DNA of 64,000 bases from Romanomermis culicivorax (GCA_963922205.1 CAWUHX010000009.1:1984001-2048000), one strand, 5' to 3'; positions 1 to 11,752 are shown, counted from the stretch's first letter. Made by a program: numbers and translations. Notes: a model not told the origin generated them from the letters alone.

Positions 1-3000
1 ACTAGGAAAAACATCTCTGTATTTAGACAAATTTGCTGCAGCTTTTTCCTTTAATTCCTCATCGATATCAGCCTTGGAGATTATTTCATATAGCGCTTCC
101 CTAAATGCCAATGCATCATGCACTGACATTCTGGGAGTGGTATAAAATTATCTTCAATGCTAAATATTCCACAACTCGTACTTTGTACTTCTGATACTCC
201 TGAATTTTCTTGTAATATTGAGTCACAGTAGCCTACAACCTGATTAGGTTGCAATTGGCATCGGGAATCTGTATTATTCCAAATCATCAGGACAAAGTCT
301 TCCCGTTTACCATCAACCAGTGTGCTATCAATTCCGAATTTCTTTTCTTCTTTATTTCCTTCTGTGACCAAACAATTCAGATCTGTTTTAGATGATCATT
401 CCCATAATCTTGCCTTAAATAAGCACATCAGTTCTGTGTGGTATGTACACTTTGGTACACGACACCACTGGAACCACTATACCTAATTGACATATCCTGG
501 GGTATCGATCCTCTTCAGGAATTGAATGTACTATAGGTGCTTCCCCTATACAATCAATAGCTTGTATATGACTCATGTGATCTTTAGGTACAACACTTAT
601 AGCTTTCTCAACTCCATTAAGCTACATGATACCTTTACCAAAATTTATCATCGCTCCAACATCTGGATGTGCCTAAAAAATCGATTCCAATGATAAGATT
701 TTCCTCAGCATTTGGAATGATTATGTCCTTGACCAAGAAAACTCCAAATTCACAATGCATTTTGAATTGAATGTAACCATGTGCATGTACTACTGCACCA
801 TCAGCAACAGTGAGTTTTAGTATCTCAGGGTATCTGGTATATTCTTCATCAAAGGCTTCCTTGAGAAACCATGAAGACATTACCGATTACTGAGCACCAC
901 TATCCACTAGAGCCTTTGTGTTAGTATTACATACAGTTACATTAATGTGAAATGGGAGAGTTCAAGGAAACTTAGAAAACTTTAATTGTTCCTCCTGATT
1001 TGGAACTATCCCATGCTTGAACGCCTTTGTAACCTCTGAATAATCTTCTTTCATCATGGCAAACATCAATACTCCAGACAATTTCATCTCATTAGCACCT
1101 TGACCCATAGTGGCAATGCTATCAACACTTCCAGCAGATCCCAACTCTGTCTGACTCCATAAGGATGGTTGACTACTGGAAACTGCCTGAACACTTGGGC
1201 TAGGGTTACTGATTTGAACCTGACCCTGAGGGGGAGCTCACTTGTTGGCTAGGCACTGGCAATTGTGGTGACATATAGAGTTGCTCATTCCACAATCTAT
1301 TTTGGTAATCAATGAATTGTTGATAGGTATCATAATCCACATTATCACTATAATAATCTATGACATGAGCTCCTCTAGAGCTTCTGATAACATACGCTCC
1401 TCTGAAGCCACTAAACTGTTGCCTTAAGCCCATGTTTCCACCATATCATTTTTCCCCATTATGTCCTCGTGCTTTTTTTCCATTGAAGGGTTTTTCATTC
1501 CGATGTGCCATGAGAGTTATTTCTATGGTATCAACAATATGGTTTCATGAACTCTTTTCCACCTGGTCTTTGAGGTTTGCCCTTATTAACCTTAGCAGAA
1601 ATTTCATTCAATTTGGCATCAGTCTTTTGGCTTATTTCCTAATAACATTGAGGCAACTACCTAATCTCCTGTGATAACTTTGCTAGAACAGAATCACTAC
1701 TAGGTTCCTCGAGCTCATTTCCCTTTTTGGAGTAGCAGCCATTTGAGTCCCCTGTGAGTTATTCTCCTGTAGAGAAGTATCCAAATCCTTCTTTTCTGAT
1801 GCTAGAATCAAGGTTGGCTTCACTCTCCTTGCTTGCTGTTGCATAGCTTTATTTTGAAACTGCCTTTGCGGGGCATTGCCAAATTTATTTCTACTGGCAT
1901 AAGCCACTTCAGCTTGCCTTTCACCCATGGTCAATTCATTTATCACAGTTGGAGATTCTGCCATTCCTCTCTTTTTATAAGCAGCTGTATTCTGCTTATC
2001 TATCTTGTGCACATCCTCTGCCAGATCATGCCATGTTTCATACTTCTCTCTTTGATCCAGCAGTTCCATCTGATACTCCTCAGAGGCTTTATACAAAAAG
2101 GTATCAATTATAAAGCTGTCTCTGAACTCTTCAGTCTTATTAGGATATAATCTATCTACTAGCACACTAATTCTCTTGAGGAATTTCACTGGAGGCTCAT
2201 CAAACTCATCATCAGTTTCACTGGAGGCTCATCAAACTCATCATGGAGGCTCATCAAACGTTTGTGCTTCGACATAGTATGTTTGCTTTCCCTATGACTA
2301 CCTGTTGCTTCCTCATCAGCATCTTGGAAAAATTGAGCAACTATATCACTTGCTTGTTCTTGAACAGCTAGCGATTCAGTTATCTGTTTTTCCGTAGAAG
2401 CCTTTGATTTCACAGCAAGTTCGATTGTGAACTTTTGCTCTGACTCATCAGCTTTCACCTTGGACTCCGATCATCGAATTGGCCATTTTGTGGATTTTGA
2501 CATTTAACCATTGGATTTCATCGTGATTTTCACTCATTCCGAATCATAAGTCGTCCAATGGATTGTGACGATACTTGTCCCAAAAAGCATCAAAATTTTT
2601 GTTGATGTACTCATGATGGTACGTGTCAAATCGCTGTCGAGGTCGTCGAAAATGTTCCTCTTTAAATTGATCAATAAATGGATCAATATGATCATGGGCC
2701 AATTTCGGCCTTCTATCAATAGGCCTCAATATATGAGCATCTCTATCATTCGCAGTCGATAGTTCCTTTGCGGCGGCCATATTATTGGTATTATTATTGG
2801 CCATTATAGGCTCTGTAGAATTGGGTGCGCTTACTGGGTCCAATTCTACCTCAGCCCTCTGGCTTATGGCACTTGAGTCGAAGCCTTTCCACTTGCTCAT
2901 AGTATTAGATACCACGGGCAGTGGGAAAGATTTATCTGCCTTATCATGTGTTATACCAGGCAGAGTCCTCGGTAAAGTCCTACCAGAGGCTAAATCCTCA

Positions 3001-3107
3001 GCATTTTTGGACATTTTGAGTCCTAAGTCTTTGTAAAAACCTTTAGGTTTTGTGACACCTTGAGTGACTCTGGGCTCTTCCGTATTGCAAGTGTCAGAAG
3101 CCACCAC
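1..3107 (-). pseudogene. Decayed LTR-retrotransposon gag-protease relic
   Basis: Minus-strand ORF fragments in two alternating frames read as one broken retroelement polyprotein. The segment 3107-2544 is a charged amino-terminal region. The segment 2189-1683 (168 codons, including 'SEEYQMELLDQREKYETW') looks like a capsid region with a basic, Gln-rich tail. The segment 880-635 reads as a retropepsin: immediately upstream the frame encodes ALVDSGAQ (DSG active site), then a TAA stop, and downstream it has a second protease motif near 'LIIGIDFL'. A short tandem duplication of 'GGCTCATCAAACTCATCAT' type at about 2187-2260 disrupts the frame. No RT or integrase is seen before the left edge. It is not a close copy of the 16-kb element. 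Family assignment is inferred from motif order. Confidence 0.55.
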
Positions 3108-4189
3108 TTGTTATGTTTATTTCTCTGCTTAGGTCAAAAGACGTCAGCAATATAACTCAAGTCCTATTGGCTTGTATTCAACCGACTACTGTAGCTCACT
3201 CAAATGAGCTTCCTATGGGCAATCAACTAAACACAGTGAAACAGTCCTCAAGCTGAAATAAACACAACCTTCAGTCATTAATAAGCAAATGGAAACTCTA
3301 AAGGCCCATCTATACTTTTTTCGCTAAAAAACATACGCAAGCGATTTGCTCTCCAAGTATTGGAGCAATTTCAGTGTATAATACATCGCAAGGTAGATAT
3401 TGAAATTTCCGATTGAACGATAATCAGCACGTTCAACAAGTATCTAATGTGCGCTTTAAATCCAGCTTTGACGCAAGAAACGTAAGAAACGCAAGATGCT
3501 TACAAAATAACTGATTTCTGCAACACGATGCAAATTTTTTTTGCAAAGTATACTTCACTGGATAGAACTCATCAAGATCTTTCTTGCGCACAGAGAAAAT
3601 GGGGGATTCGCTTGATTTTGAATGTTGCAATCACTTGCGACAGATTTTCGAGAAAAAAGTATAGATGTGCCTTAACTCTTGCAATTGAAGGGCACTCAGG
3701 GTCTCCCCAGATGCCTCCTAAAGGTTCACACAAGTGCAAAGAACTCACTACAATAATATCCAAAGGAGTTGGGGCTTTACCTTGGCTTTAGATCCCTTGT
3801 AAGATGACTCCCACTTCCACTCACTGCACCAGTAATATAACAATAATAATAAAATAATGAATAATAATAATAATAATAATATGCAAATATGTGTCGGGCT
3901 GTTGAGGCTACCCTTTATTGGGCGTAAAAGAACAATTGTAAAAGATGGACGCGACTCGCTCATGACACACCAAAATTATAAGAATGAATAAACAAACTTC
4001 TTTTTGGTCGAATCATGATTTTGTCGATTCACCAATTTTGCATAGATGTGGGATTGCTACTACTGTAAGTACATCCCCAACATAGCTAAAAACTTCCCTC
4101 AAAGAGCCCCACGCGCTCAGGGCTATTTTGGGCCACATTATATGCCCCTTGTGTCAAAAAAATTGGCATGGCTTTCGCTGATGCAAAGC
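3108..4189. other. No gene recognised; AAT microsatellite
   Basis: No convincing coding region was found on either strand. An imperfect (AAT)n microsatellite lies at about 3838-3885. The stretch could include the LTR of the flanking gag relic, but I could not pair it with a second copy in the window. Confidence 0.4.
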
Positions 4190-5106
4190 GAAGAGTTGAG
4201 AAGTTTTTGCTAAAGACGTTCATATGTTTAGCATAGGCACTAAAGTCGGCCCCAATGCTAAATGTATTTGAACTGTGAAAAATGTCTATGTGCTCATTGG
4301 CATCTTCTGCATCATTATGTCCGCAGAAGTTAGCCTGAGCATTGATAACTCCACCCAGGTCTTACTGTAGCCGACAAGGTCCTTAAAAGGGCATGTTGTT
4401 CTAAACTTTTGCTCATTTTTTGGGTTTAGCTTCTCCCATCTTTTCAGTGCTCCACGCTGCTGTTTATTCTGCATATTTTTATCTCTGCCACGTACTGCCG
4501 CCAATTTTCATAGGTTTACCCCATCACCATTTACATTCCAATAAAAGTTGCCCCTCGGCTGTTTTCAACCAACGTTTCATACCTTGCATCAGATTACCCC
4601 CTCCATCATCCACTGCGGCCCTCAGGGACCCTTTGCTTCTTGGAAATCGTTTGTAGCTGGAATAGGTGAGTTTCATATGTTGAGGGTAATTGGGGACAAC
4701 CCGTTTTAAGTCAGTTATCCTCCCTAAGCTTTTCCCCAGCTAATAAGGGCTGTCTCCCTTCAGGATCAGCTCCAAAAGGGGATCCCATGGTTCACAATTG
4801 GGTCCCAGAGTTGGGTCATTTCACAGATGACCTTGTACTTCGTTGAAACTGAATAGGACCAGGGATTGCCACCCGTAACCTGACTGCGTTATTCTTATAC
4901 TACAGCAGTAACCCCAGAGCAGCACCACAGCACATATAGTTTATTCTATAGCTGGTACTGGCCGGGTTAGGTTCCCAAATAGAATTAGCCTTCGCCAGTA
5001 TTAAACCCATGGACCCGATGCTAGTGGCCCATCTCCATGACAGGGATATGGAGGCCATAGGTCATTTATGATGACATGGCAAGGCTAAGTTTTCTATTAA
5101 TGTGAC
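4190..5106 (+). repeat. Diverged LTR relic, related to LTRs of the 16-kb element, opposite orientation
   Basis: The stretch from about 4190 matches the reverse complement of the LTR at 6019-7450 in ordered blocks. These include GACGTTCATATG, AAATGTCTATGTGCTCAT, GGCATCTTCTGCAT, GCAGAAGTTAGC and TCCTTAAAAGG. The copy ends in ..AATGTGACA at 5106, like the GTGACA terminus of the intact LTRs. Similarity is patchy, so this is an older or sister-family copy. Its left boundary is unclear: no clean TGTCAC terminus was found near 3960-4190. Confidence 0.5.
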
Positions 5107-5526
5107 AAATGCAATAATAAATTCAACTGATCAGAATTATTGGAGAAAAACAAATTAAGTGATCAGCCTATATTTTTCTTGAGATTTGACTCACAACTCC
5201 TCCCTTCTTGTCTGACCATTGGCGACTCCTACTGTCTGTCTTCCTTCTTTTTCGCTGATAATGCACCATGTAATGGTTTGCCTATGGATAGTAGGAGGTA
5301 AAGGGATCGGGTCTGGTTCGAACAAAGTCCACCGAGCTACTGTAGGTTGGTGTCTGATTTATTATTAAGGACAAAAAGAAAGAAAAAGAAGCCTCACCAG
5401 TACAAAGCATTAGGGAGCGAGATCTGTCATCAATCTGATTGGTGGAAAAATTCCACACCTTCAATTTGATTGGTCGAAAAGTTGTCGTCTACTCCTTCCT
5501 AATTGTGAGTCCAAGTCTGGGCCCAG

Positions 5527-5605
5527 GCCTAAGCCTAAACCTAAACCTAAGACTGAGCCTAAGCGTAAACCTGAGCCTAAGCCTAAGCCTGAGTCTAAGC
5601 CTAAA
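5527..5605 (+). repeat. Interstitial telomere-like hexamer tract (CCTAAG/CCTAAA)n
   Basis: About 13 consecutive hexamers of the form CCTAAG, CCTAAA, CCTGAG and variants, equivalent on the other strand to (TTAGGC/TTTAGG)n. The nematode telomere repeat is TTAGGC. The tract is degenerate, so it is an old interstitial copy or a coincidental hexamer minisatellite. Confidence 0.6.
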
Positions 5606-6018
5606 GAATGTGTCATACTTCAGTGTGCGGTACCACTTGGCACTGCATGGCGCCACATGGGGCCGGTTGTTCTTTTCATACGGAAAAACGGCCCCGGCCA
5701 GCGCAGCGCGGTGCTGGGCAGTACCACCTTTGAAGTATGAATAGGTTTTTATGATTTTTGCGGCGCCATGCAGCACTGCCATCAGGTTTCAACTGAACCG
5801 AAATTTTCGAACAAGTTATGTATTCTAAAGTTGCAGCATACTGTTGTTATAACATATTGTTGCATACTGTGACATCTCTACATGTAGTGGAATCATATTT
5901 TTCACTTGAGTGGGGAATTCTGACACTTGTCAAATTATTTTACCAAATTGATTACGTAATTTTCAAAGAAGATTTACCAAGAAGTTGATTGCTCAATTCC
6001 CAATGAAAACATTAATGT
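5606..6018. repeat. GC-rich hairpin repeat of the GTCATACTTC family, then unique AT-rich DNA
   Basis: The segment 5608-5780 opens with GTGTCATACTTC, contains GCGGTACCAC and GGCGCCA-type palindromes, and has GAAGTATGA near its right side. Related GTCATACTTC ends with GCGC-rich palindromes occur at 23616-23745, 28650-28690 and 38057-38140. They look like termini of one dispersed inverted-repeat family. The remainder up to the LTR of the big element holds nothing recognisable. Confidence 0.4.
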
Positions 6019-7450
6019 TGTCACATTTGACGGCATGTCACGTGTATGACATGTGGTTTTGGGAGAGCTGGGGAGGTTTGGGTATCTCATCAGGTAATAC
6101 CGTGTTTTAGACGTCACATTGATGGTGAACCATATCAGATTGATCCTATTACAGTGAGTAATAGGCTGTGACTCCTGATGGATACTGGCATTTTCCCCAG
6201 GCTTCCCAAGTTGCCGTTAGGGCCTAACCTGGCAAATGGTGGCTATAGAGAGGTCTATAGTTGGTTCTCTTGTGTTGTCCTTGGGGTCTTGCTGTAGGGT
6301 AATGGACAACGCTGCCAGGCTAGGTGCGACAATCTCCGAGTCCTACTCAGTGAGAGTGGGGATGGGGTCACCCGTAAAATGACCTAATTGGTGGGACCCG
6401 ATTATGAACCAGACAGCCCCTTTTTGCCCGAACCTGAGAGGTGGAGGCCCTACTTATTTGTGGAAAACTTGGGAAACCGATTTAGGAAGGGTTTCCCAAC
6501 AAATACCCCACAAACAACAATAATCCCCTGAGAAGACTCACCTAGTCCTGTTTCTCAAGCGATTCGACGAACCGGGCGGCAAGTCCCTGGATACTTTTGG
6601 TCTTCTGGCACTGGGGCGGGGATGCGATCCACAAACGTCCTAGCGGCGAGCAGCGGCGAGCGGCGACGAGCGGGAGGCGATTCTCCAACGTTTTCTTCAC
6701 GAACCGGGGCTGTCGGACACCTGGCACTGATGGGCAGCGGGTACTGTAGGTGGTAAGCGGCGGAGGCAGTGAACAAGGGTAAATTTATGCAAATTTATTG
6801 GTAATAAGGCGGTGGATGCACAGGTAGATAATAAAATATGCAAATTTAGACGAAGGGGGCGGACGCGGAGTTACAACCATACGATAGCATGGTGAACCCA
6901 AGAATGAGCGAAAAACTAAAGAAACATGTCCTTTTAAGGACATGTTTGGCTACAGCTGCAGCTTGGGCGGAGTTTCTCAGCGCTCAAGCTAACTTCTGCA
7001 GCTAGACGCGATGCAGAAGATGCCTATGAGCACATAGACATTTTTTCGTTCACATGCGTTTAGCACTGAGGCCGACTGCAGTGCCTATGCTAAGCATATG
7101 AACGTCTTTAGCTAAACTTCTTAGCTAGTCGTTTTTGCTTAACAAAAACGACGCTAATTTTAATGATAAGAGGTGCATGGAGCGCACCAAAAATAGCCAT
7201 GTGCTCGTGGAGCACGACTGGCGGAAGTTTTTAGCTAAAGGGCCTACTTTAGCCTGCGTTTGTAAAGAAATAAAAATACAACAAAACGAAACATCGAAAT
7301 GCATGAAAAATATAAAAACAAACACAAAATGCATGTGCAAAAATGAAATAAACAAAGGCATGAATAAGTAATAAACGAAACATGAGAAAATAACAAAATG
7401 TCGGCATGATCGGAATCACGTGACGTTATAGAATTGAGCAGCACGTGACA
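6019..7450 (-). repeat. 3' LTR of the 16.2-kb element
   Basis: This 1432-bp repeat is colinear with the 5' LTR apart from scattered substitutions and a 10-bp expansion in the GCGGCGAGC-rich part near 6650. It has the same TG...CA ends. The left flank ATGT matches the right flank of the other LTR. Confidence 0.93.
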
Positions 7451-8047
7451 CGGCGGTCCTTCGAAAAAGGGCGTCCTCGTCCTTGCAGTGGTTAGTAGTG
7501 AGGTTTGTGCGGCGTGTCCGTGGTCGTAGGTCGTTCCAATGTGCGACAGCGAGTGGTGGAATAGGTCCGTTGGGTTGTTGGCGGATAGAGCCTTCTTTGA
7601 TCGTAATTCGTTCGGTGGTATGGTACCCGGAAATTGTTGATGCGTGAAGTTGCAGACATTGAATATCCTATGCAAAAGTCTAGAACACAGAAAAGAAAAA
7701 TTTTCAGGGCAAGATGTAGGCTATCGCAGAGGATGCGCCCAGCGAGGTACAGATTATCGGGTTATCGCAGAGGATGCACCCACTGAGGTACAGATTGTCG
7801 GGTTATCGCAGAGGATGCACCCAGTGAGGTACAGATTGTCGGGTTATCGCAGAGGATGCACCCAGTGAAATGTAGGCTATCGGGTGAGGATGCGCCTAAG
7901 ATGTGATGCTTTGGTTGCTGAACGTTCTCTTCTATCCACTAAAATCCAGCATGAGTAAGAGTGGATACTTCCTGAGGGGCACGGCGGTCCTTCGAAAAAG
8001 GACGTCCTCGTCCGTAAGCGGGGACAATGAACAGAATGCATCTTGAA
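7451..8047 (-). other. 3' untranslated region of the 16.2-kb element with 41-bp tandem repeats and a duplicated 32-bp motif
   Basis: Plus-strand positions about 7720-7868 hold about four tandem copies of a 41-bp unit containing GTTATCGCAGAGGATGCACC. A motif, CGGCGGTCCTTCGAAAAAGG..GTCCTCGTCC, occurs twice, at 7451 directly against the LTR and at 7982. No classical purine-rich polypurine tract lies against the LTR. The sense strand there reads GGACGAGGACGCCC then TTTTTCGAAGGACCGCCG, so the primer for plus-strand synthesis is uncertain. Confidence 0.6.
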
Positions 8048-11000
8048 TTAAGGGTCAGGGACCTCTGCATCAAGATGTGGGTCAATCAAATTCGGTGTAA
8101 AGTCCCGGCTTATTGAAGGATACAATAAGGGTGCTGAATCTGTTGCCTGTGAAGTGGGAGGTGTATCCTCTGCTTCACTCGGTGGTTCAGGGGACACGTA
8201 AAGTCGAAGCTGGTTGACATGTACAGTGTCTTCCTGATCCGTCTCGAGACGAAGTGTGACATTGGGATATGCCACACTCGTTACAAGGTAGGGCCCATCG
8301 TAGATGGGCAGCAATTTAGGAGTGAGTCCACGTTTGCTGGAGGTGCGCAGTTTGAGCACCTGATCCCCTACTTTGTACAAGACATCATGTGCCTTCCGGT
8401 CGTAAGACCGTGCATAGGCCTCCTGTGCTTTCTCAATCCGACTCTGGATTAAGGTTAACGCATTCGTGAAATGACATTTGACCTCCATATCATATGAGGA
8501 AACATTAATGATATGGGCCGGAGGGTTGAATGAGAGCGCGGCATCAACAGGGAGCATGGGTGTGCGACCGTACATGAGTTCAAAGGGCGAGTGCCCTGTT
8601 GACTCATTCATGCTGATATTGACGGCAAACACAATGTATGGTAGGTGTTCATCCCAATCGGTATGTCCTTGATGAACATACATACGTAGCCGTGTGGCTA
8701 GCGTCTGATTAGCTCTTTCCACCTCGCTGTTGGTCATCGGATGATAGGCGGTAGAGTGGATCTTCTTCGTTGCGCAGATCGCAGTGATCTCCGTCATCAG
8801 TTTTGATGTGTTATCAGTGCCACGATCTGACTGAAGAATCTGTGGTGCCCCGTGCCGGCAGACAATTTGCGTTACAAACAGCCGGGCTATGGTGTGCGCA
8901 GTGATGTCCGGAGTAGCAAAAGCCTCGACCCATTTCGTAAAGTAGTGGATGAAGACTATGATGAAACGGTTGCCAGCTTCCCTAGTGGTCATTGGTCCCA
9001 TACAGTCGACACCTACCCGATGAAACGGTCCCATGATGGTGATGGGTTTCAGGGTCGCAGTGGTTTTCTGTCGAGCGGGCTTATTCCGTTGGCAAAGATC
9101 ACACCATTGACAGAAGGACTTGACATCCCGACTGAGGGAAGGCCAGTGGTATCTGCGAGCAATGAGCCGCGCAGTACGTTTAGCACCAAAGTGTCCAGCT
9201 AAGATGTCATCATGATGAGCCCGGATAATGGTAGTAACCATGGATCTGGGTATGACAATCTTATTGGACTCGCCTGTCCATTTCTGAAGAACGTTATCCA
9301 ACAGATGGTAGCCTCGCACATCATTCTGGTCGCCCAGAGGCTTAAGAGAGCGAATGATGTCGGCTAACTCCGGATCCTCCAGCTGAGCAGCGAAAAGGTC
9401 CGGGTGCTGCGCACCAACCGATATCTCGGCATAAGACTCTGATCGTACCGGGCGCTCCGCGCCAACAGTGATCGGTGCTGAATTACTTGAACGCGCCAGG
9501 TACTGCACACCATCAGTCAAGGTTCTTGATCTCGCCAGGTGCTGCGCACCATCGGTGATCATCATAACATGCCCCTCAGGTCTGTAGAAAGGAGTATCAT
9601 CAATACTCTGACCGGTGAGGGAGTTAGGATCCGGTAGGCCTGATAATGCATCAGCATTACCATTAGACTGACCTTTTCGCGGCCGAATTGTCAGTTTGAA
9701 TTCGGCGAGCGCGAGTCCCCACCGAGCGATCCGAGCAGAGGGGTTAGGCTTCTCCAACACTGCTTTGACCGCGGTATGGTCAGTCTGAACGACCACCTCG
9801 TGCTGGAAGAGGTATGGTCGAAAGTGCTTGACGAAATGGACAACAGCGAGAGTTTCCAGTTCTGTAATGGAATAGTTTTTCTCGGCCGCTGTTAACCCTC
9901 GGCTGGCGTACGCGACAGGATAGTCGTATCCAAGTTGGTCTAACTGGCTTAGAACCGCTCCTATCCCCGAAATACTTGCATCAGTTTGAAGGATAAAGGA
10001 TTTCGAAAAGTCCGGATGGCGCAGGATAGGAGGGTTGGTCAGCAGGCGGCGGAGTTCATCGAACGCCTCCTGCTGAGGTTTTGACCACTGGAAAGTAGTT
10101 TCCTTCCCTAAGAGCTTGGTGAGTGGCTCGCTGAGCCGGGCACAACCAGGGATGAAACGCCTGTAATAAGACAGGAGGCCTAGGAAGGACTTGATGTCTT
10201 TGGCGTTTTGTGGAATGGGTAGGTTTTGGACCGCGGCCAGCTTGGCTTGGTCAGGTTCTAGGCCGCTCTGTGAGATGCGATAGCCTAGGTACTCTACCTC
10301 TGAGTGCGAGAATTTGCACTTGCTCAGTCTCAGCTTCATTCCACCCCGGCGAAGACGGGCGAACACATCTGCCAGGCGCTCAAGCATTTGGGTGTGAGAG
10401 TTCCCGAACACCAAAATGTCGTCGAGATAGGTCAGAACCGTGCACCATTGGATTCCAGTAAGGAGGAGGTCCATAAGGCGTTGAAATGTCCCTGGCGCGT
10501 TGCATAGACTGAAAGGCAAATAGTTGAATTCGTAAAGTCCAATAGGCGTATTAAATGCCGTCTTTTCCTTATCCGCCTCGGCAATCGGGATTGACCAATA
10601 AGCATTAGCCTGGTCAAGGGTAGTGAAATACTTCATACCCTTGAGTGTGTCAAGGATGTCATCTATCCGTGGGAGTGGGTAGACATCCTTTTTCGTGACC
10701 TCCTTAAGACCACGAAAGTCAACACACATACGGTGAGAACCGTTTTTCTTGCGCACCAGGACAGTATTAGTAGCCCACGGTGACATGCTCGGCCGAATAA
10801 TACCTTTCTCCTGGAGCGCCTTGACCTCCTGCATGATGAGATCCTTTTCCTTAGGTGAGGACCGGTAAGGGAAACAGCGGACTGGGCGGGCATCGCCCGT
10901 GCTGATTTCGTGCTGGACGAGATCAGTGGAACCTGTGTCCTTTTCATCAAGAGCATAATGGTCGGTGTATGCAACCAGCAGATGGAGTAAGGCTGCCCGG

Positions 11001-11752
11001 TCCCGAGGGGAGATGTCCGGTGAGATTACAGCATTGGCCTCGACCCACTGACGATCGAGGACGGTGTCTGAGTCAACCGGTGATTCCTGTGAGGGCTCAC
11101 TATGCATTTGCACATGACTGATGGTCATGTGTGGGTAGAGAACCACGGAATGAGTATTTGGGTTAACTACTTGAAGTGGTATGTGACCGTTGGTCACGCT
11201 ACTCACGCTTCCAGCAAAATATACGTGTCTTTGAGATCCGGTGAGGTGCTTCGGAAAGAAGGCCACCTCAGGTACGTTCGTATAGATTGGCGGAACAGGT
11301 ACAGTGAATCGTGTCAGGGAGCGAGGCTCCAGAATTACCAAGTCCTTCAGGGGCAAGGCGCCGCGGGCAGAAGGTGGGCTGTGGATGAGACCGTCACAGG
11401 GGATTCTACTTTCTTTGAACTGGAGGAAGGATTTCTCCCAGTTCAAGCTGACACAATTGAACCGGCCAAGGAAGTTTGTTCCGAGAACTAGTTCAGCTGA
11501 ACAGTTCTCCTGTATTTGGACCTGAATCCGTTCAGAGACATCAGCCACTGTAACCGTGATGTAGGCTGCTCCTAGCAGTGGGATCGGGGACCCGTTGGCT
11601 GCGATAGGACGAGCCCTGGTTGGTGAAAGTGACAAGTTGGGCAGCTGGGCCGCTAACTTGTGGTCCAGGAGTGAGAAAACAGCTCCTGTGTCGACCAGTG
11701 CCTTTGCTTCTACCCAGTTGTTGAGGAGAACTTTGATAGGGGTGTCCGAATA
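8048..11752 (-). CDS. pol: Pol: second retropepsin (PR2), reverse transcriptase, RNase H, integrase
   Basis: The frame opens after a TGA at 11755-11753, -1 relative to the env-PR1 frame, with no early ATG. PR2 has ALVDTGAVFSLLD (DTG at 11684-11692) and 'ELVLGTNFLGRF'. RT shows 'FTTLDQANAYW' and the YLDDIL catalytic box (about 10412-10437). RNase H carries 'LQTDASISGIGAVLSQ', 'ELETLAVV' and 'QTDHTAVKAVL'. Integrase has the HHCC finger, then the D,D,E triad in GVDCMGP, QSDRGTD and SEVERANQTL. The end carries a GPY/F module, 'YDGPYLVTSV', and no chromodomain. The 1235 codons are uninterrupted and all catalytic residues are present. Expression could be by -1 frameshifting or by splicing; I see no canonical XXXYYYZ heptamer in the overlap. 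Confidence 0.95.
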   Translation of the reverse strand, partial: YSDTPIKVLLNNWVEAKALVDTGAVFSLLDHKLAAQLPNLSLSPTRARPIAANGSPIPLLGAAYITVTVADVSERIQVQIQENCSAELVLGTNFLGRFNCVSLNWEKSFLQFKESRIPCDGLIHSPPSARGALPLKDLVILEPRSLTRFTVPVPPIYTNVPEVAFFPKHLTGSQRHVYFAGSVSSVTNGHIPLQVVNPNTHSVVLYPHMTISHVQMHSEPSQESPVDSDTVLDRQWVEANAVISPDISPRDRAALLHLLVAYTDHYALDEKDTGSTDLVQHEISTGDARPVRCFPYRSSPKEKDLIMQEVKALQEKGIIRPSMSPWATNTVLVRKKNGSHRMCVDFRGLKEVTKKDVYPLPRIDDILDTLKGMKYFTTLDQANAYWSIPIAEADKEKTAFNTPIGLYEFNYLPFSLCNAPGTFQRLMDLLLTGIQWCTVLTYLDDILVFGNSHTQMLERLADVFARLRRGGMKLRLSKCKFSHSEVEYLGYRISQSGLEPDQAKLAAVQNLPIPQNAKDIKSFLGLLSYYRRFIPGCARLSEPLTKLLGKETTFQWSKPQQEAFDELRRLLTNPPILRHPDFSKSFILQTDASISGIGAVLSQLDQLGYDYPVAYASRGLTAAEKNYSITELETLAVVHFVKHFRPYLFQHEVVVQTDHTAVKAVLEKPNPSARIARWGLALAEFKLTIRPRKGQSNGNADALSGLPDPNSLTGQSIDDTPFYRPEGHVMMITDGAQHLARSRTLTDGVQYLARSSNSAPITVGAERPVRSESYAEISVGAQHPDLFAAQLEDPELADIIRSLKPLGDQNDVRGYHLLDNVLQKWTGESNKIVIPRSMVTTIIRAHHDDILAGHFGAKRTARLIARRYHWPSLSRDVKSFCQWCDLCQRNKPARQKTTATLKPITIMGPFHRVGVDCMGPMTTREAGNRFIIVFIHYFTKWVEAFATPDITAHTIARLFVTQIVCRHGAPQILQSDRGTDNTSKLMTEITAICATKKIHSTAYHPMTNSEVERANQTLATRLRMYVHQGHTDWDEHLPYIVFAVNISMNESTGHSPFELMYGRTPMLPVDAALSFNPPAHIINVSSYDMEVKCHFTNALTLIQSRIEKAQEAYARSYDRKAHDVLYKVGDQVLKLRTSSKRGLTPKLLPIYDGPYLVTSVAYPNVTLRLETDQEDTVHVNQLRLYVSPEPPSEAEDTPPTSQATDSAPLLYPSISRDFTPNLIDPHLDAEVPDP

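Noticed and set aside
5439-5782. ORFs on both strands with Leu/Arg-Ser repeats
   Set aside because: They are translations of the CCTAAG hexamer tract and the adjacent GC palindromes.
6555-6776. LTR-encoded upstream ORF ending at the splice donor
   Set aside because: The equivalent frame in the two LTRs is shifted by a 10-bp indel and substitutions give no sign of amino-acid conservation.
7125-7371. 78-codon ORFs present in both LTRs on each strand
   Set aside because: Conserved only because the LTRs are recent duplicates; Phe/Lys-rich composition, no domain.
7644-7868. Plus-strand ORF made of repeated 'RMHPVRYRLSGYR'-type units
   Set aside because: It is a read-through of the 41-bp minisatellite in the element 3' region; no start context or non-repeat domain.
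7720-7868. Possible CRISPR-like array of regular repeats
   Set aside because: The repeats are contiguous 41-bp units without unique spacers, in a eukaryotic retroelement; a minisatellite.
8219-11525. Plus-strand ORFs of 60-130 codons across the pol region
   Set aside because: They lie antisense to conserved PR-RT-RH-IN domains and have no recognisable motifs; shadows of pol.
11740-11752. A CCCC run as a frameshift slippery site
   Set aside because: The zero-frame codons do not make an XXXYYYZ heptamer and re-pairing after a -1 slip would mismatch.
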